From the NCBI GenBank assembly GCA_036346395.1, contig CM070598.1, positions 4,075,517 through 4,139,516 of the forward strand: a stretch of DNA of 64,000 nt. Reading direction: 5' to 3'. The notes below the pieces were generated by a model that was not told where the DNA came from, did no database searches, and saw only the letters and a list, made by a program, of their open reading frames with translations. The translations under genes and the position numbers were made by a program. The stretch is from Hsuehochloa calcarea. Its lineage: Eukaryota; Streptophyta; Magnoliopsida; Poales; Poaceae. Of this stretch, positions 36,488 to 47,778 are shown in pieces; the stretch's first letter is position 1, and the number at the start of each line of letters is the position of its first letter.

Positions 36488-38205
36488 TTATAATTTCAGG
36501 GAATAATTGTATGTCTCTCTTGGATCTCATACCCTTTATTATTTATAATGTCAAATGTCACAGTTCAATTCTAATACAACTCACATACGATTTGAGTTCG
36601 ACTCACACACGATTTGAACTCTTACCCAAACTTTAATTTCTATAACACTCGCTTTCAAGATAGGCGTGAGATAACAATCATGCTCATCTTGTTACATATT
36701 TCAGTATCATTACTAGAATCTACTAAAACCTACCGTCGACTATAACTAATACCACCACAGAGATCAAAAGTTGCTCACCACTAATACTACCAGGGACGTT
36801 ACCAAAACTATCTTCACCATCTACTAACAACCCCGATCTCAACCTCATCTTCCTCTACCCTCGTACTCTCAACCACCACCAGCCTCTACCACTCTGCCCA
36901 CACACCTCCAGTCTCAGCCTCCACCACCTCTATCTCTGTCACATATCATTACGCCTGACTCCAGTCTCAATCATCTTCCGGACCTCTGCATCAACACTAT
37001 CTCCGGTACCTATACCAACACCACTGCACAATACCAATTCTGCCATTAGCACAACCGCCAAAGCACCACCTGAACAGTCTTCCCCCTGTCTTCCATGCCT
37101 TCCATCGCAACCTTCAATACTATCACCACCAAGCAACATAGCAGCTAGAACTTGCAACAAACACACCATCCTCTCTATCCTTTCCCCAATACAGCACACG
37201 CAACCACATCAGATTCTCTACCGATCTAGATCCACACCAGAACCCCTCAGTCACACTCAGCCACACCAGATCCTCCTCAATCACACTAGATCCTACACTG
37301 ATCTGGATTCACACCAGATTAGATCGTCAGACTACCACACTGGATCAGATCCTCCACACCAGATCAGAAGATCCTCCACCCTCGAAGTCACCTACACCAG
37401 ATAAGATCCTCAACACCTCCACACTAGATCCTCCAAAAAGGATCCGAGATCCACACTGACACCATACCGGATCCTCCTAAAAATCCTCCACACCGACACC
37501 ACACCGGATCCGCCTCCTCCCCCGATTCTTCCGCCAACACAGCTTCTTCCATCGAAAGCTTCAAATCTTCCAAACTTCTTCTTCCTCCCGAGCCTCCTCC
37601 TCTCCACCGGATCATCCTTCTCCCGAGCGCAACTCACCTCTCTCTGGCCCAACCAGCCCCCAACTCCCTCCTCCCTCTAGATCCTCGCGGCTGCTTCTGT
37701 TGCCCACCTATGACGTCGGCCCCGCCGCAGATCCGCTCCGCAGCGGCGCCCACCGGACCTCCTCCCTCCAGACCCCAACTCTTCCTCCACCAAAGCTCGA
37801 CACCGGCTCCCGGCCGAACTGGCCCCACCGAGGTGTCGCCTCTCCACCGACCATCGCCTCTCTGCAGGTCGCCGCTGCCCTCAGACGCCTACCACAACAC
37901 CGAATCCGCCGCCGACCCGACCACCACGCCCTTGATGCACCGCCCTCGGTCTCGATGCCGCCGACTCGCCTGGGCTCGTCCGCCCATAACCCGGCCAACC
38001 GTGGTCCGCTCCCGTGCGACGCGGTTGCGAAGGACCACATGCGACGATGCAACGGAGGCCGGCGGATCGACTAAGGAGTGTGGCGGAGGCTGTCATGAGG
38101 TAAGGATTTTGGATTTTGCTCGGTTAGGGTTTGGGATGGGTTGGATCTTATACCATGTAGAATTTCGGGGATAATTGTGTGCCCTTTTGGGATCCTTGCC
38201 CTGCC
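36488..38205 (-). mobile_element. Minus-strand LTR element, copy a (3' LTR to partial 5' LTR)
   Basis: Read on the minus strand, a primer-binding site tggtataagatcc (complement at 38141-38153) abuts an LTR end ...GAAATTCTACA (from 38154), cut off after about 50 bases at the join at 38205. The other LTR lies at 36488-36647 (minus-strand start TGTTATAGAAATTAAAG). The interior is rich in C, T and short cctccacc words and codes for nothing I recognise, so this is a non-autonomous element. The two LTRs are clearly diverged. Related pieces b, c and d stand at 39812-40115, 43160-44602 and 47035-47704. Confidence 0.65.
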
Positions 38206-39811
38206 GTTCCTCTCATCGGACAATGTCCATGAAGGTCGCAGAACCATTGGTGGAGAAACAGGGAGGAATCCCTAATCCTCCCTTGTGTTCCTTTTCTTAA
38301 TGGGTCGACGTGCATTTATGGGCCCGATTGGGAAGCTATGCTTGCCCTCCGACTGCTAGTGCTATTTTCTACTGGTCCTTGTTGTTTGGCCGTCGTCCTT
38401 GCCTGCTTGCTACTAGTATTTGCTGCTAATGAGTCTTTTCTTCTTTTGTGTCGTTTCTTCCGTTGCGTCCATCCAAGTCCGTACCACTTTATCTTTGAGT
38501 TCGTCTAAGCCATGAGAGTCCACAAATTTATTGTCAGCCATAGAAGCATAGGAATTCCCTTATTTATGGCAACAGCTGCCGCTTCCGCCTTCTTTCTGAG
38601 CCGCATGCAGATCGTAGAAGTCATTATGATGCTGTCATTTCTCTTTTAGCAGCCGCCCCAAGCTTCTAAGGCCCGCTGCTGCGCGCCGCTCGTCTTGGCT
38701 TCGATCTGTTTGTCATGCTTCCACCTATTCCTATTCGGCTTGATTTGACATTCTCTTTATTCATATTGGTTTCATCATCTTCTTCGTAGTGTTGCCGCAT
38801 CAACTTTCTCACTCTGCACCTTGTGCTTTATGGATTTGCACTACGCCGGATGGGAGAAGATCTTTTGATACTCGACATATTTTCCAAGAGCTGCATGCTA
38901 CGACGATATTATCAAAACTCGGACTTTGGATTTTTCATATTTTAGTGTTAACCATCTTCAAATGCAATGCTATTGCATACGCCTTGCATTTGAGTGGTGG
39001 GTGGGGGGGTGTTAGAGATAGAAATCTGTCTTTTGTATTTCCTTATCTATATAGGGTATATCTCTTTGTATCCTATATATACCTATTGGGTCTCGTCAAT
39101 ATACACACAATATTCATAACACAATAATGTCAGCATTGTTAAGATACCAACGGATCTTCTGCAAATTGAAGATGAAGTTGAGTATTTTGTTGTTCTGATT
39201 TACATAGAGTTAAAGACTTGTGAGTTCTTCTGAACTTTAACTAAATTCACATCTGTGCTATGTTGCCATTGTTGCAAATGATCTATTTATTGTTGACTTG
39301 AGGAAAAAAATCTTGATTCACTGTATATCTGTAATGGTACTGTTGTGGTTTGTAGATTGGATGGATCTATGGTTCTGTTACAGAAGATATTCTCACTGGG
39401 TTCAAGATGCATGCGCGAGGCTGGCGGTCAATCTACTGCATGCCTAAGCGACCAGCTTTCAAGGGGTCTGCTCCTATTAACCTTTCAGATCGTCTGAACC
39501 AAGTGCTTCGGTGGGCTCTTGGTTCTGTGGAAATTCTTTTCAGTAGGCATTGTCCCATATGGTACGGCTATGGAGGACGGCTTAAGTTCCTGGAGAGATT
39601 TGCTTACGTCAACACCACAATTTATCCACTCACATCTCTCCCACTCCTCTTGTACTGCATATTGCCGGCTATTTGTCTTCTCACTGGGAAGTTCATCATC
39701 CCAGAGGTAAAACACAGCTCAATTTTGTTCTTGTGCAGATAAAATTGCAGAAGAAGTTATATTGACTAGCTCTATTTTGGAATGCAGATTAGCAACTTTG
39801 CCAGTATTTGG
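38206..39811 (+). repeat. Duplicate of 34150-35771 (LTR-element tail plus CESA exon 13)
   Basis: The block repeats, in the same order, the right part of the intron-12 LTR element, its 3' LTR (39010-39121), the caata target duplication (39122), and CESA intron 12, exon 13, intron 13 and the first 24-25 bases of exon 14. Most of it is identical to the source. Small deletions gather in 38206-38260 and 38660-38830. It ends abruptly at tatttggt (39812), where minus-strand LTR-element sequence begins. Confidence 0.9.
39356..39811 (+). pseudogene. CESA fragment 1: exon 13 and a stub of exon 14
   Basis: Exon 13 (39356-39706) is preserved in full and keeps the TED and QVLRW motifs. The intron follows, then ISNFASIW of exon 14 (from 39788), after which the sequence leaves CESA. 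It has no upstream exons or promoter and cannot make an enzyme. Reading through it could only matter if transcription from the parent gene skips its own end. Confidence 0.9.
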
Positions 39812-40115
39812 TCGCCGTCGCGCGTTGCGAAGGACCACGTGCGACGATGCAGCGAGGCCGCGGATCGACTAAGGAGTGTGGCGAGGCTATCTGAGGTAAG
39901 GATTTTGGATTTTGCTCGGTTAGGGTTTGGGATGGGTTGGCTCTTATACCATGTAGAATTTCAGGGGATAATTGTGTGCCCTTTTTGGGATCCTTACACC
40001 ATTTATTTATAATACTAAATATTATATTCAAACTGTAACACAACTCACACATGATTAAGTTTGACTCAAGCACGACTTAGACTCTACTGTTGATCCCTGA
40101 TATTATTATTTATCA
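39812..40115 (-). mobile_element. Minus-strand LTR element, copy b (5' end only)
   Basis: It holds the last ~135 bases of the interior, the primer-binding site (complement ggctcttatacca) and a complete LTR at 39952-40115. It directly precedes polygalacturonase copy 1, as copy d precedes polygalacturonase copy 2. That suggests this edge is the original insertion border beside that gene. The first 20-30 bases differ from copies a and d by several small deletions. Confidence 0.65.
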
Positions 40116-40189
40116 CAAACGGCTCAGAAATCGTCTGTGGTAACCGCCGATGGCAGACTGACGGTTATCGTAGACACATAAAATCAGAC

Positions 40190-42050
40190 GGTTCAGAAAC
40201 CGTAAAGCAGTGACAGCACAGGGCTGTCGAACAACAATTCCCGATTTCCTCCGTTTTGCATTCTGGCAAGCAGGTGCTTTTTGTGTCACCCTTGCCACCC
40301 TCCGTTTCCAGGTCGATGTTCTGCAAGACAATGTCGTAGCAAGGGGCATTCTTGCTGCAGTCGAGCTTGATGGCATCCTTGGAAATGCTTGTCCCTCGGA
40401 TAGTCGGATGTTCTTGAAGACCACGTTGCTGGCCTCTACTGCTGATCCCTGAGAGCACGGCGATACATACAACTAATTGGAACGGGAGAGAAGAAGATTT
40501 GCATGCACGTGTAAAACACGTACCGTTGGATCTCCCTTGCATGGCTGAAAGGGCAAAAATAAAAGGTCATTTGAACTCTAGGTTAGAACACTTTCCAATT
40601 AGCATAACAAAAATTAACGAACGTAACAAAAGGCTAGTCAAAGGCCAAGGCAACGTGCAAACATATCATTGGTAGCCATCACATCATCGCATTAAGAAAG
40701 CGGCGCCGATTGATTGATTAATTAATTAGTTAACTACTCTTCAGACCAATAGACAACGGTGTCACGTTAGCTATGTGTAAACTTTATCATGTAAACCACA
40801 CAAGATGATGTAGAGAAGAGAGGAAGAGTATAAAGAATTGGATCGTCTCTCACGCAGTAGTCAACTGTTACACGAGAAACAATTGATTATTTCAATGAGA
40901 GAAATTTGGAAAAATTAAGAATTCCAGTATTTTGTCTTATTCTTATTTTTTTGAATTCCTTCAGAAAGAGATAAGAATTGGTTTGGTGAATCGGAAACAA
41001 TTTTATTTTATAGAAAAATTGTAATTTCTTTTCTTATGGAACATACATATCAATATGCATGGGTAATCCCTCTTCTCCCACTTCCAGTTATTATGTCAGT
41101 GGGGTTTGCATAGAGGAGCTGTTTATAGAGACATGTAATAAGGAAACTTATTGTATAATATGTGATCAGGGTTGTCTATATAGTACGATATAGAGAGATA
41201 CTGTAGACAGTAATTATCTATACTACTTAAACGTGGTCATGCAACAGTTTTATTTTTTTTTTCCGTTGTACTGCACAGTAGAGTAGCACACCAATATATA
41301 TCTGTTCTTCTTGACCGTACAGCCAATGAAATTAAGCGACAACGTGCACTTACGAGAGCCCTGTTGATCTTGCACGAGTTCCGCCACCAGATCTCGCCGG
41401 CCGTTCCCGTTGATGGTGCCGCCGCCGTTGACGCGCGGTGAGGCCGCTGACGGCGCGGCTCGGGGCACGATCCAGTGCCTCCTGTTCGTCTCGCTCCAGT
41501 CCGACCTGTTTGGAGAAGACACGTACATTGCATGGATTAGCTTCCATATCAAGAAATGCAATCCGTCGTGGAGCAATGTCAAGAGTTTTTGGAGTGATCT
41601 ATCTATCTCACCATGAAGACGATGCTGAATTTGCACGGGCCGGAGAGACTGAGAAACTTGAGCAGGTAGCTCTTCCCCTTGGGAACGAGCAGAACGGCCG
41701 GCCGTGAAGAGGAGCAGGCTGCATTCCATGCCTTCGCCAATGCCGGCATGCACGCAGAAGCAATGGGTCAGAACATTTTACTCTTGTGTGTCATCGTGCT
41801 TCCCATTGCCATGGGCGCCGTAGCTGTCGAGGCTGAACACACCCTGCGTCGACGGCAGGGACCTGCCCCTAAGTGCGGAAGCGGATCCATCATTAGAGCT
41901 GTCAAACGAGCTCGCATTGTACATCCCATTGGCCGAGCTGCCATTGCTCATGGCTGCTGCAGCCTGGAGCACATGAGCACTGGACAGGAGGAGCAGCACG
42001 AGTAAGGGAGGCGCCATGAACAACACGAGGTTAGGCGCACCCGAGGCCAT
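40190..42050 (-). pseudogene. Polygalacturonase (GH28) pseudogene, copy 1
   Basis: Exon 1 (from ATG 42048-42050) gives a signal peptide (LVLFMAPPLLVLLLLSSAHV) and the family start VFSLDSYGAHGNGKHDDTQ. The next block (about 41745-41613) reads AKAWNAACSS, AVLLVPKGKSYLLKFLSLSG and PCKFSIVFM, with a gtgaga donor. A third (about 41510-41350) carries NGGGTINGNG and WWRNSCKIN, split over two frames. The last block (about 40460-40210) has VVFKNIR, GTSISKDAIKLDCSKNAPC and VVRQPC, again split by frameshifts. The exons for the catalytic NTD, DD, GHG and RIK motifs are missing; 40560-41240 is AT-rich. GH28 enzymes hydrolyse pectin in the cell wall. This copy is dead. It joins CESA sequence at 42172. Confidence 0.85.
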
Positions 42051-42172
42051 TATATTTGCACAAGGAAATTAATGCTTATGATCAGTGATCACAAGTCGGA
42101 ACAAAGACGGGCAGGAAAGCTGTGTGCTGCGGTTCTTAGGTTTTTTTTGGGGCCTAATTGGATGGGATCGAT

Positions 42173-43003
42173 CAGTAGGCATTGTCCCATATGGTACGGC
42201 TATGGAGGACGGCTTAAGTTCCTGGAGAGATTTGCTTACGTCAACACCACAATTTATCCACTCACATCTCTCCCACTCCTCTTGTACTGCATATTGCCGG
42301 CTATTTGTCTTCTCACTGGGAAGTTCATCATCCCAGAGGTAAAACACAGCTCAATTTTGTTCTTGTGCAGATAAAATTGCAGAAGAAGTTATATTGACTA
42401 GCTCTATTTTGGAATGCAGATTAGCAACTTTGCCAGTATTTGGTTTATCTCTCTTTTCTTTCAATCTTTGCCACTGGTATCCTTGAGATGAGGTGGAGTG
42501 GTGTTGGCATCGACGAGTGGTGGAGGAATGAACAGTTCTGGGTTATTGGCGGTATTTCTGCACATCTATTTGCTGTCTTCCAGGGTCTCCTGAAGGTGCT
42601 TGCTGGTATAGACACCAGCTTCACTGTCACCTCAAAGGCCACTGATGAAGAAGGTGATTTTGCTGAGCTCTACATGTTCAAGTGGACAACTCTTCTGATC
42701 CCACCGACCACTATTTTGATCATCAACCTGGTCGGTGTTGTTGCTGGTATCTCCTACGCGATCAACAGCGGTTACCAGTCATGGGGGCCGCTCTTTGGGA
42801 AGCTCTTCTTCGCCTTCTGGGTGATTGTCCACTTGTACCCCTTCCTCAAGGGTCTCATGGGCCGGCAGAACCGCACGCCGACCATTGTTGTCGTCTGGGC
42901 CATCCTCCTTGCATCCATCTTCTCCTTGCTGTGGGTTCGTATCGATCCATTCACCACCCGGGTCACTGGCCCGGATACCCAAAAGTGTGGCATCAACTGC
43001 TAG
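42173..43003 (+). pseudogene. CESA fragment 2: part of exon 13 and all of exon 14
   Basis: It starts inside exon 13 at cagtaggcattgtcc (exon piece 42173-42338) and continues through intron 13 and exon 14 (42420-43003) to the same TAG and 3' untranslated region. Near 42449-42456 it lacks one base compared with the parent (tctcttttctt against tctctctttctt), which shifts the frame. Beyond that the encoded residues equal the parent. No start or upstream exons exist. The near identity shows that the copying is recent. Confidence 0.9.
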
Positions 43004-43159
43004 GACAGTGGAAGATACTAGGAATTTTGTTGCAAGTTATTAGCGGGTGACTCTTTATAGTTTACCAGATGATCTTGGTTGTCAGAAGGTTGCTTATGTA
43101 TTAATATGTAGTACATTGGTGTTCGTCTGTTGATAAGTTAATACTAGTATTTATTTATT

Positions 43160-44602
43160 TTAGAATTTCAGGGAATAATTGTATGTCTCTCTTGGATCTC
43201 ATACCCTTTATTATTTATAATGTCAAATGTCACAGTCCAATTCTAATACAACTCACATACGATTTGAGTTCGACTCACACACGATTTGAACTCTTACCCA
43301 AACTTTAATTTCTATAACACTCGCTTTCAAGATGGGCATGAGAAAACAATCATGCTCATCTTGTTACATATTTCAATATCATTACTAGAATCTACTAAAA
43401 CCTACCGTCGACTATAACTAATACCACTAATACCACCACAGAGATCAAAAGTTGCTCACCACCAATACTACCAGGGACGTCATCAAAACTATCTTCACCA
43501 TCTACCAGCAACCTCGATCTCAACCTCATCTTCCTCTACCCTCGTACTCTCAACCACCACCAGCCTCTACCACTCTGCCCACACACCTCCACCACCTCTA
43601 TCTCTGTCACATACCATTACGCCTGACTCCAGTCTCAATCATCTTCCGGACCTCTGCATCAACACTATCTCCAGTACCTATACCAACACCACTGCACGAC
43701 ACCAATTCTGCCATTAGCACAACCGCCAAAGCACCACCTGAACAGTCTTCCCCCTGTCTTCCATGCCTTCCATCGCCAACTTCGATATTATCACCACCAA
43801 GCAACATAGCAGCTAGAACTCGCAACAAACACACCATCCTCTCTATCCTTTCCCCAACACAGCACACGCAACCACATCAGATTCTCCACCGATCTAGATC
43901 CACACCAGAACCCCTTAGTCACACTCAGCCACACCAGATCCTCAATCACACTAGATCCTATACTGATCTGGATCCACACCAGATTAGATCGTCAGACTAC
44001 CACACCGGATCAGAAGATCCTCCACCCTCGAAGCACCTACACCAGATCAGATCCTCAACACCTCCACACTAGATCCTCCAAAAAGGATCCGAGATCCACA
44101 CTGACACCATACCGGATCCTCCTAAAAATCCGCCAACACAGCTTCTTCCATCGAAAGCTTCAAATCTTCCAAACTTCTTCTTCCTCCCGAGCCTCCTCCT
44201 CTCCACCGGATCATCCTTCTCTCGAGCGCAACTCACCTCTCTCTAGCCCAACCGGCCCCCAACTCCCTCCTCCCTCTAGATCCTCGCTGGCGCCTCGTTG
44301 CCCACCTATGACGTCGGCCCCGCCGCAGATCCGCTCCGCGGCGGCGCCCACCGGACCTCCTCCCTCCAGACCCCAACTCTTCCTCCACCAAAGCTCAACT
44401 CCGGCTCCCGGCCGAACTGGCCCCACCGAGGTGTCGCCTCTCCACCGACCATCGCCTCTCTGCAGGTCGCCGCTGCCCTCAGACGCCTACCACAACACCG
44501 AATCCGCCGCCTGCCCGACCACCACGCCTTGATGCACCGCCTCGGTCTCGATGCCGCCGACTGCTGGGCTCGTCGCCCATAACCCGCCAACCGTGGTTCG
44601 CG
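43160..44602 (-). mobile_element. Minus-strand LTR element, copy c (3' LTR and interior)
   Basis: It follows the copied CESA 3' end exactly as copy a follows the parent (LTR at 43160-43319). Compared with copy a it has internal deletions of roughly 20-60 bases. It stops at aaccgtggttcgc (44602), fused to polygalacturonase exon 1. In its last 80 bases many single C or G residues are missing relative to copies a and d. Confidence 0.65.
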
Positions 44603-44835
44603 CCGTAGCTGTCGAGGCTGAACACACCCTGCGTCGACGGCAGGGACCTGCCCCTAAGTGCGGAAGCGGATCCATCATTAGAGCTGTCAAACGAGCTCGC
44701 ATTGTACATCCCATTGGCCGAGCTGCCATTGCTCATGGCTGCTGCAGCCTGGAGCACATGAGCACTGGACAGGAGGAGCAGCACGAGTAAGGGAGGCGCC
44801 ATGAACAACACGAGGTTAGGCGCACCCGAGGCCAT
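44603..44835 (-). pseudogene. Polygalacturonase exon 1 with its native upstream region, copy 3
   Basis: Only exon 1 (ATG at 44833-44835) is present, the same signal peptide and SLDSYGA stretch as in the other copies. Unlike them, its upstream sequence continues without a break through 44836-45020. This is therefore probably the original 5' end of the gene, whose body was separated from it by the rearrangement. Confidence 0.85.
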
Positions 44836-45023
44836 TATATTTGCACAAGGAAATGAATGCTTATGATCAGTGATCACGAGTAGTCGGAACAAAGACGGGC
44901 AGGAAAGCTGTGTGCTGCGGTTCTTAGGTATTTTTTGGGGCCTAATTGGATGGGATCGATCGAATGATTGATGGATGTGAGTGATGGAGAGGAAGGGGTG
45001 CTCATCAGGCGTATTTATATATG

Positions 45024-45277
45024 TGTTAAGAAACCGGGCTCAGGTCAAGTTTGGCCTATGATGGCCTCCTTGTACTTCCAGAGAATATATAAAATGAGAT
45101 CCCCAACTATTGTATTACAAGTTTGCATAATAGTAATAAAGAGAAGCCAGAAGTTTCCTCATATCTCTGTGTTCAATCTACTATTATGTTCTTATGTTCT
45201 TGCATTGTTCTTACGATTCTGAGTTTGTCTACGAGGTAATCTCTCGGACTGGACTCGTCAGCGACGTTTCCTCAATA
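45024..45277 (+). repeat. LTR of a Copia-like family, plus orientation
   Basis: It begins tgttaagaaaccgggctcag and ends near ttcctcaata. It is followed by cgttatcagcac, a primer-binding-like sequence known from several plant Copia elements. A relative in inverse orientation stands at 62440-62696. No second LTR or coding interior was found downstream, so this is a truncated element or solo LTR. Confidence 0.6.
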
Positions 45278-46280
45278 CGTTATCAGCACTATCAACTCTC
45301 CTCGAATCGAAAGATATCCTTCTAGATCGATTTCAATTCCGCAATTGTTGCTTTTTGGATTGTTTTATCATACGGTGCAAATCTGCTCTAATCTACCGTT
45401 AGCCGACTTGAAGTCACGAGCACAATGACGATTGGTAGATTACATGAAAGAGTAGATGATGATTACAGTATGGATTGCAAATACGTTCTAATCTACCGCG
45501 AGCCGACTTGAAGTCGCCGGCCAAACCGATTGGTAATTGCATGAACAGTAGTACTCAGATGAACAGTGGTACTCAGATGCACAAATCGGGAAAAAAAATC
45601 TGCCGACATACCCAAACGGCCTGGAGCCGCATCTCCACCGGTAAGCCTGCCCCAGTCGCCTCGGCCGCAACGGGCCATCCACCGCCATCGTTCAAGGCCG
45701 CGCACCCCACCGACGCGGCACCACTCGAAGCAAAAAGAGAAAAAAAAAAGAAGGGGAGAAGGGGGAAGGAGTGGATAGCGCGGGTCTTCTGCGGGTGCAC
45801 CGCCTCCTGGCCGAGCGTGCTTGTCGCCAAACCGCTTTGCGCGACGCGCCCCCGTCGCTGCCGCCGCAACCACCGCCTGCGCAGCGCGCACCTACCGACC
45901 CCATGCCGCTCGTCGCCGTGCGTGCCTGAATCCACTGTCTCACCGAACGCGCTCCACTGAGCGAAGATCGCACGCCGATCGCAGGCTGGCTACCACGCCG
46001 GCGACCAGACCCGACCTCTCTTGCCCACGCCCGTACGCGCCGCTCGGATCCCACACGACCGCGCGCCACCCGGCCATATGTAGCCCCCACCCTCCGCATG
46101 CATGTGCGCCGCCGGTCTCGCCGCTAAGACCTGCGACGCCTCTGCCCCGAACAGGGGTAGGGTTTCCCTACCCCCGTTCGGTGTTTTGAGCTGACTGAAG
46201 TGGGCCGGCGGTTTTGGGCCGGGAGTGGAAATCCCATATAGGCTGGGGAGTGTGAATCATCCCGGCCGGTCGAACGAAAA
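45278..46280. other. Spacer with a ~100 bp imperfect direct repeat, then GC-rich
   Basis: The stretch ctaatctaccgttagccgac plus ttgaagtc near 45388 returns near 45489 as ctaatctaccgcgagccgac. 45600-46190 is GC-rich with frames of 120-160 codons on both strands that match no known family. It could be the interior of the LTR element or a captured gene fragment. Confidence 0.35.
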
Positions 46281-47034
46281 GAAAAAAATCGGGCAAAAGA
46301 AAAGAAATCCCAAAAATTTGAAACCTAAAACCCTAATTTTTGAGACATGAACCCTTAATTTTTGAGATATTTTCAAAACATATGAAATTTTGGAAAACAT
46401 TACGCAATAAGTCCACTGTGTAAGGAGCCTTAAAAAAATTCATAATGTTTGGACTGCATTTTCTATATTATAATGTTCCTACAAACAGTATATTTAAATG
46501 AATTTTCAAGGAAAAATTCAAAATTTATAATTTTTTTAAAAAATAACAAAAGCACGCACACTTTGTCAAGAAGCTCCATAAAAAAATTCATATTTTTTGG
46601 ATCCCATTTGCTATATTTAAAAATCCCTACAAAATAATGCATAAATTATTTTCTTAAAATAAGAAAAAAAACTGCTACAATATGGTTGCCACACGATGGC
46701 CGTGCGGCAACCATACTGTAACATATAGTTTCTGCATGGTGGCCGTGTGGCAACCACAATGTAGCATTTTTTTTTTCTTTTTCAAGAAAAAATCAGAACG
46801 GATTAAATTTTTCTGAATTAAATTTTAAAAAAATTACACAAATAAGTACACTGGGTCAAGAGGCTCCACAAGAAAATTCATAATTGTTGAAGCCAATTTG
46901 CCATATTTAAAATTTCCTACAAAATTTTTACAAAAATGATTTTTTTTAAAAAAAAAAAAAAAAGAAAAACCGCGTGTGGCGGAGGCGTTCTTGCGACAAC
47001 GAGCGACATGAAGGGCGGGAGGGTTTCCTCCTGC
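46281..47034. other. AT-rich flank with an inverted repeat
   Basis: AT-rich, non-coding. At about 46683-46718 atggttgcc and ggcaaccat form a hairpin-like inverted repeat around cacacgatggccgtgc. A variant (ggtggccgtgtggcaaccac) follows at 46739-46758. The part from about 46806 to 47034 is copied at 49656-49890. Confidence 0.5.
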
Positions 47035-47704
47035 AACTCACCTCTCTCTAGCCCAACCGCCCCAACTCCCTCCTCCTCTAGATCCTCAGCGCCCATGTTG
47101 CCCCCTATGCGTCGGCCCGCAGATCGCTCACGGCGCCACCGGACCTCCTCCTCCGACCCCAACTCTTCCTCCACCAAAGCTCAACTCCGGCTCCCGGCCG
47201 AACTGGCCCCACCGAGGTGTCGCCTCTCCACCGACCATCGCCTCTCTGCAGGTCGCCGCTGCCCTCAGACGCCTACCACAACACCGAATCCGCCGCCTGC
47301 CCGACCACCACGCCCTTGATGCACCGCCCTCGGTCTCGATGCCGCCGACTCGCCTGGGCTCGTCCGCCCATAACCCGGCCAACCGTGGTCTGCTCCCGTG
47401 CGACGCGGTTGCGAAGGACCACATGCGACGATGCAACGGAGGCCGGCGGATCGACTAAGGAGTGTAGCAGAGGCTATTCTGAGGTAAGGATTTTGGATTT
47501 TGCTCGGTTAGGGTTTGGGATGGGTTGGATCTGATACCATGTAGAATTTCAGGGGATAATTGTGTGCCCTTTTTGGGATCCTTACACCATTTATTTATAA
47601 TACTAAATATTATATTCAAACTGTAACACAACTCACACACGATTTAAGTTTGACTCAAGCACGACTTAGACTCTACTGTTGATCCCTGATATTATTATTT
47701 ATCA
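47035..47704 (-). mobile_element. Minus-strand LTR element, copy d (interior part and 5' LTR)
   Basis: It carries the cleanest primer-binding site of the four copies (complement of ggatctgatacca, 47527-47539) and a full LTR at 47540-47704. The first ~110 bases after the join at 47035 contain many one-base deletions compared with copies a and c, and then the match becomes exact. Polygalacturonase copy 2 follows directly. Confidence 0.65.
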
Positions 47705-47778
47705 TAAATGGCTCAGAAATCGTCTGTGGTAACCGCCGATGGCAGACTGACGGTTATCGTAGACACATAAAATCAGAC

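Noticed and set aside
39356..43003. Additional functional cellulose synthase genes
   Set aside because: Only the last one or two exons are present, without start or promoter. They are copies of the parent 3' end, one with a frameshift.
43452..44072. 206-codon plus-strand open frame
   Set aside because: It is low-complexity Pro/Thr/Ser sequence from the C-rich interior of the minus-strand LTR element, is broken in the sister copies, and matches no family.
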